A stretch of DNA of 49,532 nt from DASZTU01 sp035493835 (GTDB taxonomy: Bacteria; Pseudomonadota; Alphaproteobacteria; Rhizobiales; Devosiaceae): NCBI GenBank assembly GCA_035493835.1, contig DATJHO010000171.1:1-49532 (forward strand). Direction: 5' to 3'. Below are positions 32,100 to 40,385 of this stretch, piece by piece. Below the pieces are notes generated by a model. It was given only the letters and a program-made list of their open reading frames with translations, was not told the DNA's origin and searched no databases. Numbering within the stretch: position 1 is the first letter of the stretch; each line of letters starts with the position of its first letter. A program made the position numbers and the translations under genes.

Positions 32100-32503
32100 C
32101 CGGAAGGGAAGATCTGCTGCTGCACGAAGCCGAGGCATGCCGCGGAAGTTTGCTGCACCTGCACCTGGGACGCGGTTATCGCGGCGTTCGCCGTCTCGAT
32201 GTCGGCCCGCTGCTGGGCAGGATCGAGCGAGGCAAGCAATTGGCCCGGCTCAACGTGATCGCCGACATCGGCCTAACGATGATTGACGAGTCCCGCGGTG
32301 CGGAAGAACCTCGTGGTGGGCCTCGACTTCCCCAGTCAAACTGATTTCCGGCGCGTACTCGCTCAACTCGACCGACTGGGCGTGCACCATGATCGGGGGT
32401 TGAGGAATTAAGCTGCCGGTTGCCCGCAACCGGCAAGGGTCAAGGTCGGCAGCAGAAGCGCGATTGCCGGGGCAACTCGCTCGCGGGATGGCCGGTTTAG
32501 CAT
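32100..32503 (-). pseudogene. Decayed HlyD/RND-type efflux adaptor lipoprotein
   Basis: On the minus strand an intact start at 32503 opens a lipoprotein signal, VAPAIALLLPTLTLAGCG, with lipobox LAGC; a stop follows five residues later. In a second frame comes SVELSEYAPEISLTGEVEA, the usual first strand of an efflux adaptor, and in a third frame GQLLASLDPAQQRADIETAN and AAITASQVQVQQTSAA, the start of its helical hairpin. At least two frameshifts and an in-frame stop separate these pieces, and the rest of the gene is missing. The MarR gene upstream may have been its regulator. Confidence 0.7.
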
Positions 32504-32534
32504 CCCGCTAGCAGTGATAGGCAATCCCCTGAGT

Positions 32535-32570
32535 TGACATCGTGCCAGTTCGCTACTACTTTTTTAGTAA
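32535..32570 (+). promoter_or_regulatory. Candidate promoter and operator of the HxlR gene
   Basis: TTGACA (32535-32540) is followed after 17 bases by TACTTT (32558-32563). The -10 element overlaps a dyad, TACT-N5-AGTA (32558-32570), ending 15 bases before the HxlR start. HxlR/MarR-like regulators often bind AT-rich dyads of this kind next to their own promoter, so autoregulation is likely. Confidence 0.45.
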
Positions 32571-32585
32571 AAGCAGTTAAGTGAA

Positions 32586-32930
32586 ATGCCCGATAGCCAC
32601 ACGCCCATCCCCCGCGAGTTCATCATTGAGGGCCTGAAGCTCGTCGGCGATTTCTGGAACATCATCATCGTTCATCAGCTGCGTTCAGGGCCGCGGCGGT
32701 TCGGCGAGATCCAGGATGGAATCGAGGGGCTCAACCCCGTGACGCTGACCAACCGGTTGCGACTGCTGATGGAGCACGGCCTGGTCGAGCGTCTGACGAA
32801 GCCCGGCAAGAAGGCCGTCTCCTATGCCCTCACCGTCAAGGGGCAAGATCTGCTGCCCATTCTCGATGAGATGTGGAACTTCGGCCGAAAGCACTTCGAC
32901 CCCGATGCCTGGTCCCGCCGCGAACAGTGA
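32586..32930 (+). CDS. HxlR-family winged-helix regulator
   Basis: A 114-residue regulator. HxlR hallmarks run through the protein: KLVGDFWNIIIVHQLRSGPRRFGEIQ (first helices), then LNPVTLTNRLRLLMEHGLVERL (recognition helix), and a wing with PGKKAVSYALTVKGQDLLPIL. It differs from classical HxlR in lacking the conserved N-terminal cysteine, so thiol sensing is unlikely. The next gene starts 24 bases downstream on the same strand, suggesting that the regulator and the lipocalin-like protein form a small autoregulated operon. Confidence 0.88.
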   Translation: MPDSHTPIPREFIIEGLKLVGDFWNIIIVHQLRSGPRRFGEIQDGIEGLNPVTLTNRLRLLMEHGLVERLTKPGKKAVSYALTVKGQDLLPILDEMWNFGRKHFDPDAWSRREQ

Positions 32931-32954
32931 ACCTACTGCAGAAGGAAGCTCCTT

Positions 32955-34046
32955 ATGTTTAACTCACGCCGCCCATCGAGCGCCCGTTTCGCCGACCGGC
33001 CGGAAGATTTTGCCAAGCTCGGAATCCAGCCCGGTCACATAAAACCCTTCGAAGACGGGATGCGAACCAAGGGTGGACCGGGCGGCTACGAGTGGTGGTA
33101 CTTCGATTCCCATCTCAGCGACGGCTCCTCCCTGGTCATCGTCTTCTTTACCAAGGAGATGCTGAACCCGGGCGGGCCGCTGGCGCCGCTCGTCTCATTC
33201 GAACTCAACCGGCCCGGACAGCCGGCGCTGCATCTTGAGGCGCACGTTTCCGTGGACGCATTCTCTGCCAGCCGCGACGGGTGCGATGTCCGGATCGGCG
33301 AAAACAGCTTTCGCGGCGACCTGCACGTCTACGACATCCACTTTTCTCATGGCGAGGTGAGCGTCGACGTCAAGCTGACCGGCCAGGTGCCGGCCTGGCG
33401 GCCAAGCTCGGGTCATCTCTATTTTGGCGAGCACGACGAACACCTGTTTGCCTGGCTGCCATCGGTGCCGCAGGGCAAGGTTGCGGTGGACCTGAACATC
33501 GCCGGCATGCGGGAGCATCTCGAAGGCGTCGGCTATCACGACCACAATTGGGGCGACGTGCCGATGCCCAAGCTCATCAACCACTGGTATTGGGGCCGGG
33601 CGCAAGCCGGCGATTATTCGATCGTCGCCAGCTATATCTTCGCCGAAAAGGCCTATGGCCGTTCGGAACTGCCCATCTTCATGCTGGCCAAGGACGGCAG
33701 AATCGTCGCCGACGATGCCGGCAAGGTGAAATTCCAACTCGAAGACGAGCACATGGATCCCAAGAGCGGTAAACCGGTCGCCAACGTGGTGGTTTACGAC
33801 TACCAGGACGGCGCAGAACGCTATCGCGTGAGCTACCGGCGCTCGGAAACCATCGTCAACGGCCAGCTCATCGACCGGGTGAGCGGCCTCAAGCACCTCC
33901 TGGCAAGGCTCATGGGCTTCGACGGCTCCTACTTGCGCTTCACCGGCAGGGTGCAGCTCGAGCACTTCGTCGATGGCGAGCTGGTCGAAGACGTCAGCGA
34001 TCCCGGGATTTGGGAGATGATGTTTTTCGGGCACGTGTACCCGTAG
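32955..34046 (+). CDS. CrtC/AttH-like lipocalin-type protein
   Basis: A 363-residue protein of the hydroxyneurosporene synthase (CrtC)/AttH lipocalin-like superfamily. It shows GGYEWWYFDSHLSDGSSLVI near the N-terminus, the typical first strand, and GVGYHDHNWGDVPM in the middle with the HNWG motif conserved in carotenoid 1,2-hydratases, followed by HWYWGRAQAGDYSIV. No signal peptide or membrane span is visible. AAGGA precedes the ATG. No other carotenoid genes are nearby, so a role on another hydrophobic ligand is more plausible than carotenoid hydration. Confidence 0.78.
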   Translation: MFNSRRPSSARFADRPEDFAKLGIQPGHIKPFEDGMRTKGGPGGYEWWYFDSHLSDGSSLVIVFFTKEMLNPGGPLAPLVSFELNRPGQPALHLEAHVSVDAFSASRDGCDVRIGENSFRGDLHVYDIHFSHGEVSVDVKLTGQVPAWRPSSGHLYFGEHDEHLFAWLPSVPQGKVAVDLNIAGMREHLEGVGYHDHNWGDVPMPKLINHWYWGRAQAGDYSIVASYIFAEKAYGRSELPIFMLAKDGRIVADDAGKVKFQLEDEHMDPKSGKPVANVVVYDYQDGAERYRVSYRRSETIVNGQLIDRVSGLKHLLARLMGFDGSYLRFTGRVQLEHFVDGELVEDVSDPGIWEMMFFGHVYP

Positions 34047-34375
34047 GGGGCAACGGCGTGGGCAAGGACTTGCCGCAGGCGCCACAAGCCATCACGACCC
34101 GTCACTGGACGGCCGTCCGCGGAGCGGACGACCAACCGGAGCCCATCAGCCGCGCCTTTGATCGAAGGCCAATCGCGGTGGAGAGGGCAGGGGGCGGACG
34201 CGCCGCGCAAGCTGAGATGGCCTTTTTTCCGATCCCGCTTGTTCAGGCCGCTTCAAGGCCGATGATCTGATGTCCGGGCAGCGGTCCTAAGAATTCGATC
34301 CTGCGAACCTTCGGCACATCGACGCGGTTGTCGTTGACGCGGCTCTAGATGGGATCTAGAAGGCCCAAAGGGGGA
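34047..34375. other. Intergenic region with a hairpin and the GntR operator
   Basis: CGTCCGC-GGA-GCGGACG at 34114-34130 is a perfect seven-pair hairpin 68 bases after the lipocalin-like gene, perhaps a terminator without a T run. No protein-coding frame is convincing. The operator-like dyad at 34344-34360 is listed separately. Confidence 0.4.
34344..34360. promoter_or_regulatory. Palindromic operator upstream of the GntR regulator
   Basis: TCTAGAT-GGG-ATCTAGA is a perfect seven-base inverted repeat ending 15 bases before the GntR start codon. Its size and position suit autoregulation by a FadR-type dimer. I did not find a second copy before the dehydratase at 35251 or the GntR gene at 47426. 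Confidence 0.55.
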
Positions 34376-35095
34376 ATGACGTTGGTGCTTTCGAAAGGGC
34401 TGATGGCCAATACGGTCCAGACGATCGGCAGCTCGATCGTGCAGGGCGAATGGCAGCCGGGCGCTCAACTCCCGACGGAGGCGGAGCTTGCCGCGCGCTT
34501 CGGGGTCGGGCGCAATGCCTTGCGCGAAGCCGTCAAGGTTCTTGCCGGGAAGGGCTTGATCCGTACCGCCCGCCGGTATGGATCGCGTGTGGCCGACAAA
34601 GCCGATTGGAACAGCCTCGACGCCGATATCATCCGCTGGCGGCTGTACGACCGTAGTTCTCACGCCAGTTTTCGCCGTGAAGTCGCGCAATTGCGGGACT
34701 TGATCGAGCCTGGATCCGCTGCCATGGCAGCGCAAAATGCCACCCCTGCCGAACGCAAGGCGATCGTCGCGCTCGCTGAAGGTCTGCAGGGATTGTCCCC
34801 CGTTGAAGCCATCGAGCAGGACATAGCCTTCCACCTGGCTGTCTTGGATGCGACGCACAACAGCCTTATCCAGGGCCTCCGCAGCTCGCTGGAAGTCATG
34901 TTGCGGACGCTATTTCAGGCCGATCTGGCCTTGCCGGAATCCGACCTGGCCTACGATCCCAATCCAATGCTCCATATTGCGCTGGCAAGAGCCATCGCAG
35001 GCGGCCGGGCGGAGGAAGCACGATACATCGCCATGGCATACGTCGCGCGCGGGGCCGAAGGAGCCGATCGCCTGGATGCCCACGGGCATCGCTAG
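34376..35095 (+). CDS. FadR/GntR-family regulator of the sugar-acid operon
   Basis: A 239-residue regulator. The N-terminal winged helix includes IGSSIVQGEWQPGAQLPTEAELAARFGVG and NALREAVKVLAGKGLIRTARRYGSRV. The FCD ligand domain has the metal/ligand pattern IEQDIAFHLAVLDATHN and HIALARAIAGG. Its N-terminal segment resembles DgoR-type galactonate regulators. The ATG at 34376 follows AAAGGGGG. It lies 155 bases before the dehydratase and transporter genes on the same strand, so it probably controls them and itself in response to a sugar acid. Confidence 0.85.
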   Translation: MTLVLSKGLMANTVQTIGSSIVQGEWQPGAQLPTEAELAARFGVGRNALREAVKVLAGKGLIRTARRYGSRVADKADWNSLDADIIRWRLYDRSSHASFRREVAQLRDLIEPGSAAMAAQNATPAERKAIVALAEGLQGLSPVEAIEQDIAFHLAVLDATHNSLIQGLRSSLEVMLRTLFQADLALPESDLAYDPNPMLHIALARAIAGGRAEEARYIAMAYVARGAEGADRLDAHGHR

Positions 35096-35250
35096 AGACC
35101 ACCCATGTTTCGGTAAAGTCCATCCAGAATTCAAACTCCCCAAAATCAGGTAGCTAGGCCGGCCGCCCGGACATTTCGCGTCTGTCGAGCGACCGTATCG
35201 AGACGAGTCTTCAGCGCCGGCGCGGAGACTTTGTAGTTAGGAACGTAAGA

Positions 35251-36402
35251 ATGAAAATCGCCGCCATCGAATGCTTTTCGCCCCGCATCGGCCATCGCAA
35301 CCAGCTTCTGGTAAAGGTGACGACCGATGATGGGATCTATGGGTGGGGGGAATCCGGCCTTACCGGCCGGGAACATGCCGTGATTGGTGCCATCAGGCAC
35401 TACAGCGAGTTTCTCGTCGGCCGTGACCCTCTCCAGCGCGGTGCGCTGTGGCAGGAGATGTATCGCAGCCAGTACTTCGAGGGCGGCAGGGTCTTGACCG
35501 CGGCGATCGGCGCCTTGGATATCGCCCTTCACGATATTTGCGGCAAGGTCCTGGGCGTGCCGATCTACCAGCTGCTGGGCGGCAAGCAGCGCGACCGGGT
35601 GCCGGCCTTCGCCACCGCCCCGGCCGATCCCGGTCCCGAAATGATCGAACAAGCGGAAACTTTGATGGCGAGCGGGTGGAATTGCATCCGGTTCGTGCCT
35701 TGGGGCCAGCACTCCACCGATGTGTTCGAGCCGCGCGAATCCATCGCCAAGACTGCGCCCTGGATGGTGAAGGCACGCGAAGCCGTGGGCCCCGAGGCCG
35801 TGCTCGGCATCGACTATCATCACCGCCTGAGCGTCGCGGAGGCTGCTTCCTTCTGCCAGCGCATGCCCTCGGGCACGCTCGATTTCATCGAGGAGCCGAT
35901 CCGCGACGAAACGCCGGAAGCCTATGAAGCGCTGCGTCGCATGACCGACGTGCCGTTCGCCATTGGCGAGGAGTTTTCCTCCAAATGGCAGTTCCTGCCC
36001 TACATTGAGCGGGACATCCATCAGTTCAACCGGATCGACATCTGCAATGTCGGCGGCTTCACCGAGGCGATGAAGGTCGCCGGTTGGAGCGAGGCCCATT
36101 ACGTCGATCTGATGCCGCATAACCCGCTCGGCCCGATCTGTACGGCGGCGACCGTCCATCTGGCGGCAGCGGTTGCGAATTTTTCCTGGCTCGAATGCCG
36201 CGCCTCGCCAGTCGAGCAACTCGGCTTCGATGCCAGTGAAATCTTCCCCCAGCAGGTCCAATTGCGGGGAAGCTTCTACGACGTGCCCAGCAGTCCTGGT
36301 CTAGGCGTTGAAGTCAATGAAGAGGCGGTTCGAAAACTGGACTTTCAATACTTCGAGCCACCGCATCTGCGCCGCCACGATGGCAGCTTCACAAACTGGT
36401 AA
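35251..36402 (+). CDS. Enolase-superfamily sugar-acid dehydratase (galactonate dehydratase-like), copy 1
   Basis: A 383-residue member of the mandelate racemase/muconate lactonising group. Metal ligands are the Asp in LGIDYHHRLS, the Glu in FIEEPIRDE and the Glu in AIGEEFSSKWQF. The two catalytic His of D-galactonate dehydratase-type enzymes are present, in DYHHR and in LMPHNPLGPI. The product is a 2-keto-3-deoxy sugar acid, made in the cytoplasm. AGGAA precedes the ATG. It is followed by an MFS sugar-acid transporter. A second copy at 45876-47027 is about 70 percent identical by eye. The exact substrate (galactonate or another aldonate) cannot be fixed from motifs. Confidence 0.85.
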   Translation: MKIAAIECFSPRIGHRNQLLVKVTTDDGIYGWGESGLTGREHAVIGAIRHYSEFLVGRDPLQRGALWQEMYRSQYFEGGRVLTAAIGALDIALHDICGKVLGVPIYQLLGGKQRDRVPAFATAPADPGPEMIEQAETLMASGWNCIRFVPWGQHSTDVFEPRESIAKTAPWMVKAREAVGPEAVLGIDYHHRLSVAEAASFCQRMPSGTLDFIEEPIRDETPEAYEALRRMTDVPFAIGEEFSSKWQFLPYIERDIHQFNRIDICNVGGFTEAMKVAGWSEAHYVDLMPHNPLGPICTAATVHLAAAVANFSWLECRASPVEQLGFDASEIFPQQVQLRGSFYDVPSSPGLGVEVNEEAVRKLDFQYFEPPHLRRHDGSFTNW

Positions 36403-36421
36403 GGACTCTCGGGAGGAGAAT

Positions 36422-37729
36422 TTGGCTTCAATTTCAACATCATTGGTGACGCCCAGTCGCACTCGCTACATTATTATTGCGTTATTATTCATTACTGGCG
36501 TCGTCAACTATCTGGACCGAACTAATCTTTCGATCACGGCGCCGGCCCTGTCGGGCGATCTGAAAATCGATCCGGTGACCATGGGCTGGCTGTTTTCCGC
36601 CTTTGGCTGGACGTATACAGCCTTGCAAATACCCGGCGGCTGGCTGGCCGACCGTGTTCATCCCAAGATCCTGTATCCCTTGACCATTCTCGTTTGGTCG
36701 ATCGCCACCTTCAGTCTCGGTTTCGTTGGCGGCATCGTCAGCCTGTTCATACTGCGTCTGGCGATTGGATCCTTCGAGGCACCAGCCTACATCGTCAATA
36801 ACCGGATCGTGACGACCTGGTTTCCGGAGAAGGAAAGAGCCAGCACGATCGGCATTTACACTTCGGCGCAATATGTCGGCCTCGGCTTCCTCACCCCCGT
36901 GCTGGTTTGGATGGAAGCTGCGCATGGATGGCGCTCGGTCTTCATCATGACCGGCATTCTTGGGCTGATCGTCGCAGCCGCGTGGGCTCTCATTTACCGT
37001 GACCCCTTCCATTTTCGAGGGACCAACCAGGCCGAGCTCGATCTTATCGAGGCTGGCGGCGGCCTGCCGGATCTGAGTTCGCGGCTCGACAAGGAGCATT
37101 CGAAGAGAAAGGCCTTTTCCTGGTCGGATCTAAAAATCGTCCTCAGCAAGAAGAAGCTATGGGGCATCTATATTGGGCAATTCTGCTATCTTGCCTCGGC
37201 CAATTTCTTCCTGACCTGGTTTCCGACGTATCTGGTTCACTATCGGCATCTCAATTTCATCAGCGCCGGCTTCTATGCGTCCATACCGTTTCTTGCCGGT
37301 TTTTCAGGCGTCCTGGCTTCCGGCTTCATTTCGGACTGGATGCTGCGCAAGGGCTTCAGCCTCGGCGCATCCCGCAAGACACCTGTGCTGACGGGCATCG
37401 CGCTTTCCGTGCTCATTGTCGGCGCGCAGTTCGTGGATAGCCCGCCCCTCATCATCTTCTTCCTGGCACTCGCCTTCTTCGGCACCGGCATGGCTTCGAT
37501 TACCTGGTCCTATGTGTCGGCGCTGGCACCGGAACGGCTGATCGGCCTCACAGGCGGCGTTTTCAACCTTTTCGGGGGCTTGTCGAGCATCGTCATACCC
37601 ATCGCCATCGGCTACCTGGTGAGTGGCGGCAGCTTCAGCCCCGCCCTCGCCCTGTGCTCGATCCTCGCGATCGTGGCGGCGCTTTGCTACGTCTTCCTCG
37701 TGGGCAAGATGGAACGCGTGCGAGAATAA
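36422..37729 (+). CDS. MFS transporter of the anion:cation symporter (ACS) family
   Basis: A 435-residue, 12-span transporter. The ACS signature is clear in the first helices: GVVNYLDRTNLSITAPAL, MGWLFSAFGWTYTALQIPGG and WLADRVHPK. The second half contains FSGVLASGFISDWMLRKG and LAPERLIGLTGGVFNLFGGL. Family members with this pattern (DgoT, GudP and hexuronate transporters) import sugar acids with protons. GGAGG at 36412-36416 supports a TTG start at 36422. It lies 19 bases after the dehydratase and is closed by a strong terminator, so dehydratase and transporter form one unit. Confidence 0.88.
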   Translation: MASISTSLVTPSRTRYIIIALLFITGVVNYLDRTNLSITAPALSGDLKIDPVTMGWLFSAFGWTYTALQIPGGWLADRVHPKILYPLTILVWSIATFSLGFVGGIVSLFILRLAIGSFEAPAYIVNNRIVTTWFPEKERASTIGIYTSAQYVGLGFLTPVLVWMEAAHGWRSVFIMTGILGLIVAAAWALIYRDPFHFRGTNQAELDLIEAGGGLPDLSSRLDKEHSKRKAFSWSDLKIVLSKKKLWGIYIGQFCYLASANFFLTWFPTYLVHYRHLNFISAGFYASIPFLAGFSGVLASGFISDWMLRKGFSLGASRKTPVLTGIALSVLIVGAQFVDSPPLIIFFLALAFFGTGMASITWSYVSALAPERLIGLTGGVFNLFGGLSSIVIPIAIGYLVSGGSFSPALALCSILAIVAALCYVFLVGKMERVRE

Positions 37730-37739
37730 TCGCTATATC

Positions 37740-37786
37740 TACCCGGATCGGCCGTCATCGGCTGGTCCGGGTACTATTTGCTTTTT
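37740..37786 (+). terminator. Strong intrinsic terminator after the MFS gene
   Basis: TACCCGGA (37740-37747) pairs with TCCGGGTA (37766-37773), and inside it GCCG-TCAT-CGGC continues the stem through a few wobble pairs to about 15 pairs. It is followed by a T-rich tail ending in TTTTT near 37786. This is the clearest rho-independent terminator in the window. Confidence 0.75.
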
Positions 37787-37867
37787 CCGTTGGCGGGCCG
37801 GTCTTGATAAATAAAGCGGGTTAGTCGAACTTGGAAGTGTGGTTGCCTCGGTGCCGGAGCTAACGCA

Positions 37868-38404
37868 GTGACCAAGCTGGACATTAAGTGCCTTTCGTCA
37901 TCGCCTGCTTGTCTGGCGGCCCTGTGTGATCTGCTCGTCGAAGCGGTTGCAAGTGGTGCGTCGGTCAGTTTCATGCATCCGTTGGCGACGGAGGCAGCTG
38001 AAGCCTTCTGGAACAAGAGCTTTGCCGCGTCCGAGCGGGGTGAGCGGGTAATCCTGGGCGCTTACTACGGCGACGAACTCGTGGGGACGGCAAGCCTCGT
38101 TCTCGATTTCCCCGTCAACCAGCCACATCGTGCTGAAATAGCCAAGGTCATGACCAAGCTGGCCTATCGCGGCCATGGCATCGCGACAGCGCTTTTACGC
38201 AAGGTTGAGATGCTCGCGGCGGAGCGGGGACGCACGTTGATCGTGCTCGATACCGCCGCAGAAGACGGCGCCGCGCCATTTTACGAGAAGCTCGGCTATA
38301 CGAGGCTCGGTGAGATTCCAGATTATGGGCTCAAGCCGCACGGCGGCCTGACCGGAACCATTCTCTTCTGGAAGCGCATCGCCTCGGAAGCCGGGGCGGC
38401 TTAG
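37868..38404 (+). CDS. GNAT-family N-acetyltransferase
   Basis: A 178-residue acetyltransferase. The acetyl-CoA binding loop is in VMTKLAYRGHGIATALLRKVE (variant of the R/Q-X-X-G-X-G/A motif), followed by ERGRTLIVLDTAA and the FYEKLGYTRLGEIPDYG segment. The GTG at 37868 is the likely start, with GGAG upstream. The gene stands alone between the terminator and the oppositely oriented ABC operon; the acceptor molecule is unknown. Confidence 0.85.
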   Translation: MTKLDIKCLSSSPACLAALCDLLVEAVASGASVSFMHPLATEAAEAFWNKSFAASERGERVILGAYYGDELVGTASLVLDFPVNQPHRAEIAKVMTKLAYRGHGIATALLRKVEMLAAERGRTLIVLDTAAEDGAAPFYEKLGYTRLGEIPDYGLKPHGGLTGTILFWKRIASEAGAA

Positions 38405-38516
38405 GCGCGTTCTGCCTTCCACGCCCGGGCGACGGGCATCTGTTCGCCCAGTGCGAGGACGAATCAAAGCACTCGTCGTCGGCGCGACCCTGGCGGCCGG
38501 CGCCACCCACGCCCTG

Positions 38517-39410
38517 CTACTTCACTGCCCCGACGACCACGCCTTTGGTGAGGGTGCGCTGGAAGATCAGGAAGAATATCACCGTCGGCAGGATGCCGAG
38601 CAGCGAAGCGGCGGCAATGGCCGTGGGTTCGGTGGTGCTATTCTGTCCCTGCAGCACGCCCATGGCGACCGAGACCGTTTGGTTCTGATTAGAGATTAGC
38701 AGCACCAGGGGCAGCAGGAACTCGTTCCAGGTCCAGATGAAGAAGAAGGTCCCAAGGACCGCCAGCGTTGGCCGCAGCACCGGCACCACTACGTGCCAGA
38801 GCACCTGCCAGCGAGTCGCCCCGTCGATCTCTGCCGCTTCGATGATTTCGCGCGGGAAGGCGGTCAGCACAGCCGAGAGCAGATAGGTGCCGAAGGCGCT
38901 TTGCAGCACCGAGAAAATGATGATCACGGACCAGATCGTGTCGTAGAGCCCCACCGCCTTGGCCATGTAGTAGAGCGGGTAGACGAGCGATTCCTGCGGC
39001 ACCATGATGCCCATCAGCAGCAATACCAGCAGCTTGCGACCGCCGCGCACCCGGCCGATGCCGATGGCGTAAGCGTTGAGCAGGCTCAACACGACGCCGA
39101 CAATCGCAACGAGGCCGCTGATCAGGACGCTGTTGATGAGCTTGCGGCTATAGTCGACCTCGGTCCAGAAGGTCGCAAGCCCGGCCAGGGAAAAGCTGCG
39201 GGGCAGGGCCACCGGCCCATTCACGGCGTAATCAGTCGGCAGCTTGATGGCATTGAGCACCGCCACCAGGAACGGAAACAGCGTCACGGCCAGGCCGAGC
39301 ATCAGGATTGCCAGCACGAGCCAGCGCCCGAAACCGCCGGGTCGGCGGCGCTGGATGGGCGACCGGCTCAGTGCGGCCCGGTTCGCTGCCGACATTGTGA
39401 CATTGGCCAT
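38517..39410 (-). CDS. Carbohydrate ABC transporter permease (MalG type)
   Basis: A 297-residue permease with six spans. The start at 39410 is chosen because it follows the stop of the MalF-type gene by one base. Family features: LAILMLGLAVTLFPFLVAVLNA, NSVLISGLVAIVGVVLSLLNAYA, and the EAA loop IIEAAEIDGATRWQVLWHVVVP; it ends LTKGVVVGAVK as most MalG proteins do. It is the last gene of the LacI-controlled operon. No ATPase follows, so the system needs one encoded elsewhere, as with shared MsmX/UgpC-like ATPases. Confidence 0.9.
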   Translation of the reverse strand: MANVTMSAANRAALSRSPIQRRRPGGFGRWLVLAILMLGLAVTLFPFLVAVLNAIKLPTDYAVNGPVALPRSFSLAGLATFWTEVDYSRKLINSVLISGLVAIVGVVLSLLNAYAIGIGRVRGGRKLLVLLLMGIMVPQESLVYPLYYMAKAVGLYDTIWSVIIIFSVLQSAFGTYLLSAVLTAFPREIIEAAEIDGATRWQVLWHVVVPVLRPTLAVLGTFFFIWTWNEFLLPLVLLISNQNQTVSVAMGVLQGQNSTTEPTAIAAASLLGILPTVIFFLIFQRTLTKGVVVGAVK

Positions 39411-39411
39411 C

Positions 39412-40323
39412 TCATGCGCCTTCTTCTGATTGCCGCGACTGCATCCGGATGAAGACGATGCCGAGCACGATGGTGACGAGGGTCTGGAGCGTAGCGATCG
39501 CAGCGGCATAGCCGACCCGGTTGGTGGTGAAGAAGTGGTAATAGGTGAGGTAGGAGGGGACGAGCGTGGCATTGTCGGGACCGCCCGCGGTCAACACGTA
39601 GACCGGCGCGAACACTTTTAGCGCGGCGATGACGGTGGTGAGCGCCACCACGAAAATTTCCGGCATCAGCATCGGAATGGTGATGCTGCCCAAGCGCTGC
39701 CACCAAGTTGCGCCGTCAAGTTCGGCGGCCTCATAGAGCGAGGGATCGACGCGGGCGAGGCCGGCCATGAACACGACGAGGCAATAGCCGACCTGGATCC
39801 AGACGATCACCGCAGAAACCGCGGGCAGGGCATAGGTGGGATCGCCCAACCAGTTCTGCGCCACTGCGCCGAGCCCGATCGACTTCAACACGGTATTGGT
39901 GATGCCGATCGGGCTGAGGATCCAGCCCCAGAGGACACCCGCCGCCGTCACCGGCAGGATCTGCGGCAGGTAGAAGACAGCGCGCAAGAAGCTCGAAAGG
40001 CCCTCGCCAAACTGCTTGCTGATGTAGTCGAACAGCACCGCCGCCAGGATTAGGCCGATGATGATCGGCACCACCGTCATGGAAATGATGAAGAGCAGCG
40101 TGTGCCCGATGGAGCCCCAGAACATGGCGTCCTGTGCGAGCCGCTCATAGTTTTCGATGCCGACGAAGCGCGCCTTGCCGATGCCCTTCCAGGTGGTGAA
40201 GCTGATCCCGACATTGGCGATCAACGGACAGAGTACCAGGGCCAAGAAGCCGAGGGTCCCCGGGATAAGATAGAGATAATAACCCGCCCTGCTCGCGCCG
40301 AGCGAGCCCCTGGCAATGGCCAT
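39412..40323 (-). CDS. Carbohydrate ABC transporter permease (MalF type)
   Basis: A 303-residue permease. GGAGGAA before the ATG at 40323 decides the start. It shows YYLYLIPGTLGFLALVLCPL, FLRAVFYLPQILPVTAAGV, and the EAA loop LYEAAELDGATWWQRLGSIT typical of MalF/UgpA proteins. It pairs with the MalG-type subunit, one base downstream, and lies 62 bases after the binding-protein gene. Confidence 0.9.
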   Translation of the reverse strand: MAIARGSLGASRAGYYLYLIPGTLGFLALVLCPLIANVGISFTTWKGIGKARFVGIENYERLAQDAMFWGSIGHTLLFIISMTVVPIIIGLILAAVLFDYISKQFGEGLSSFLRAVFYLPQILPVTAAGVLWGWILSPIGITNTVLKSIGLGAVAQNWLGDPTYALPAVSAVIVWIQVGYCLVVFMAGLARVDPSLYEAAELDGATWWQRLGSITIPMLMPEIFVVALTTVIAALKVFAPVYVLTAGGPDNATLVPSYLTYYHFFTTNRVGYAAAIATLQTLVTIVLGIVFIRMQSRQSEEGA

Positions 40324-40385
40324 CGATTCCTCCGCATGCTGACCTGACGCGAGGGATCGCGCCGCCGGCGCGATCCCGTTAGCCG

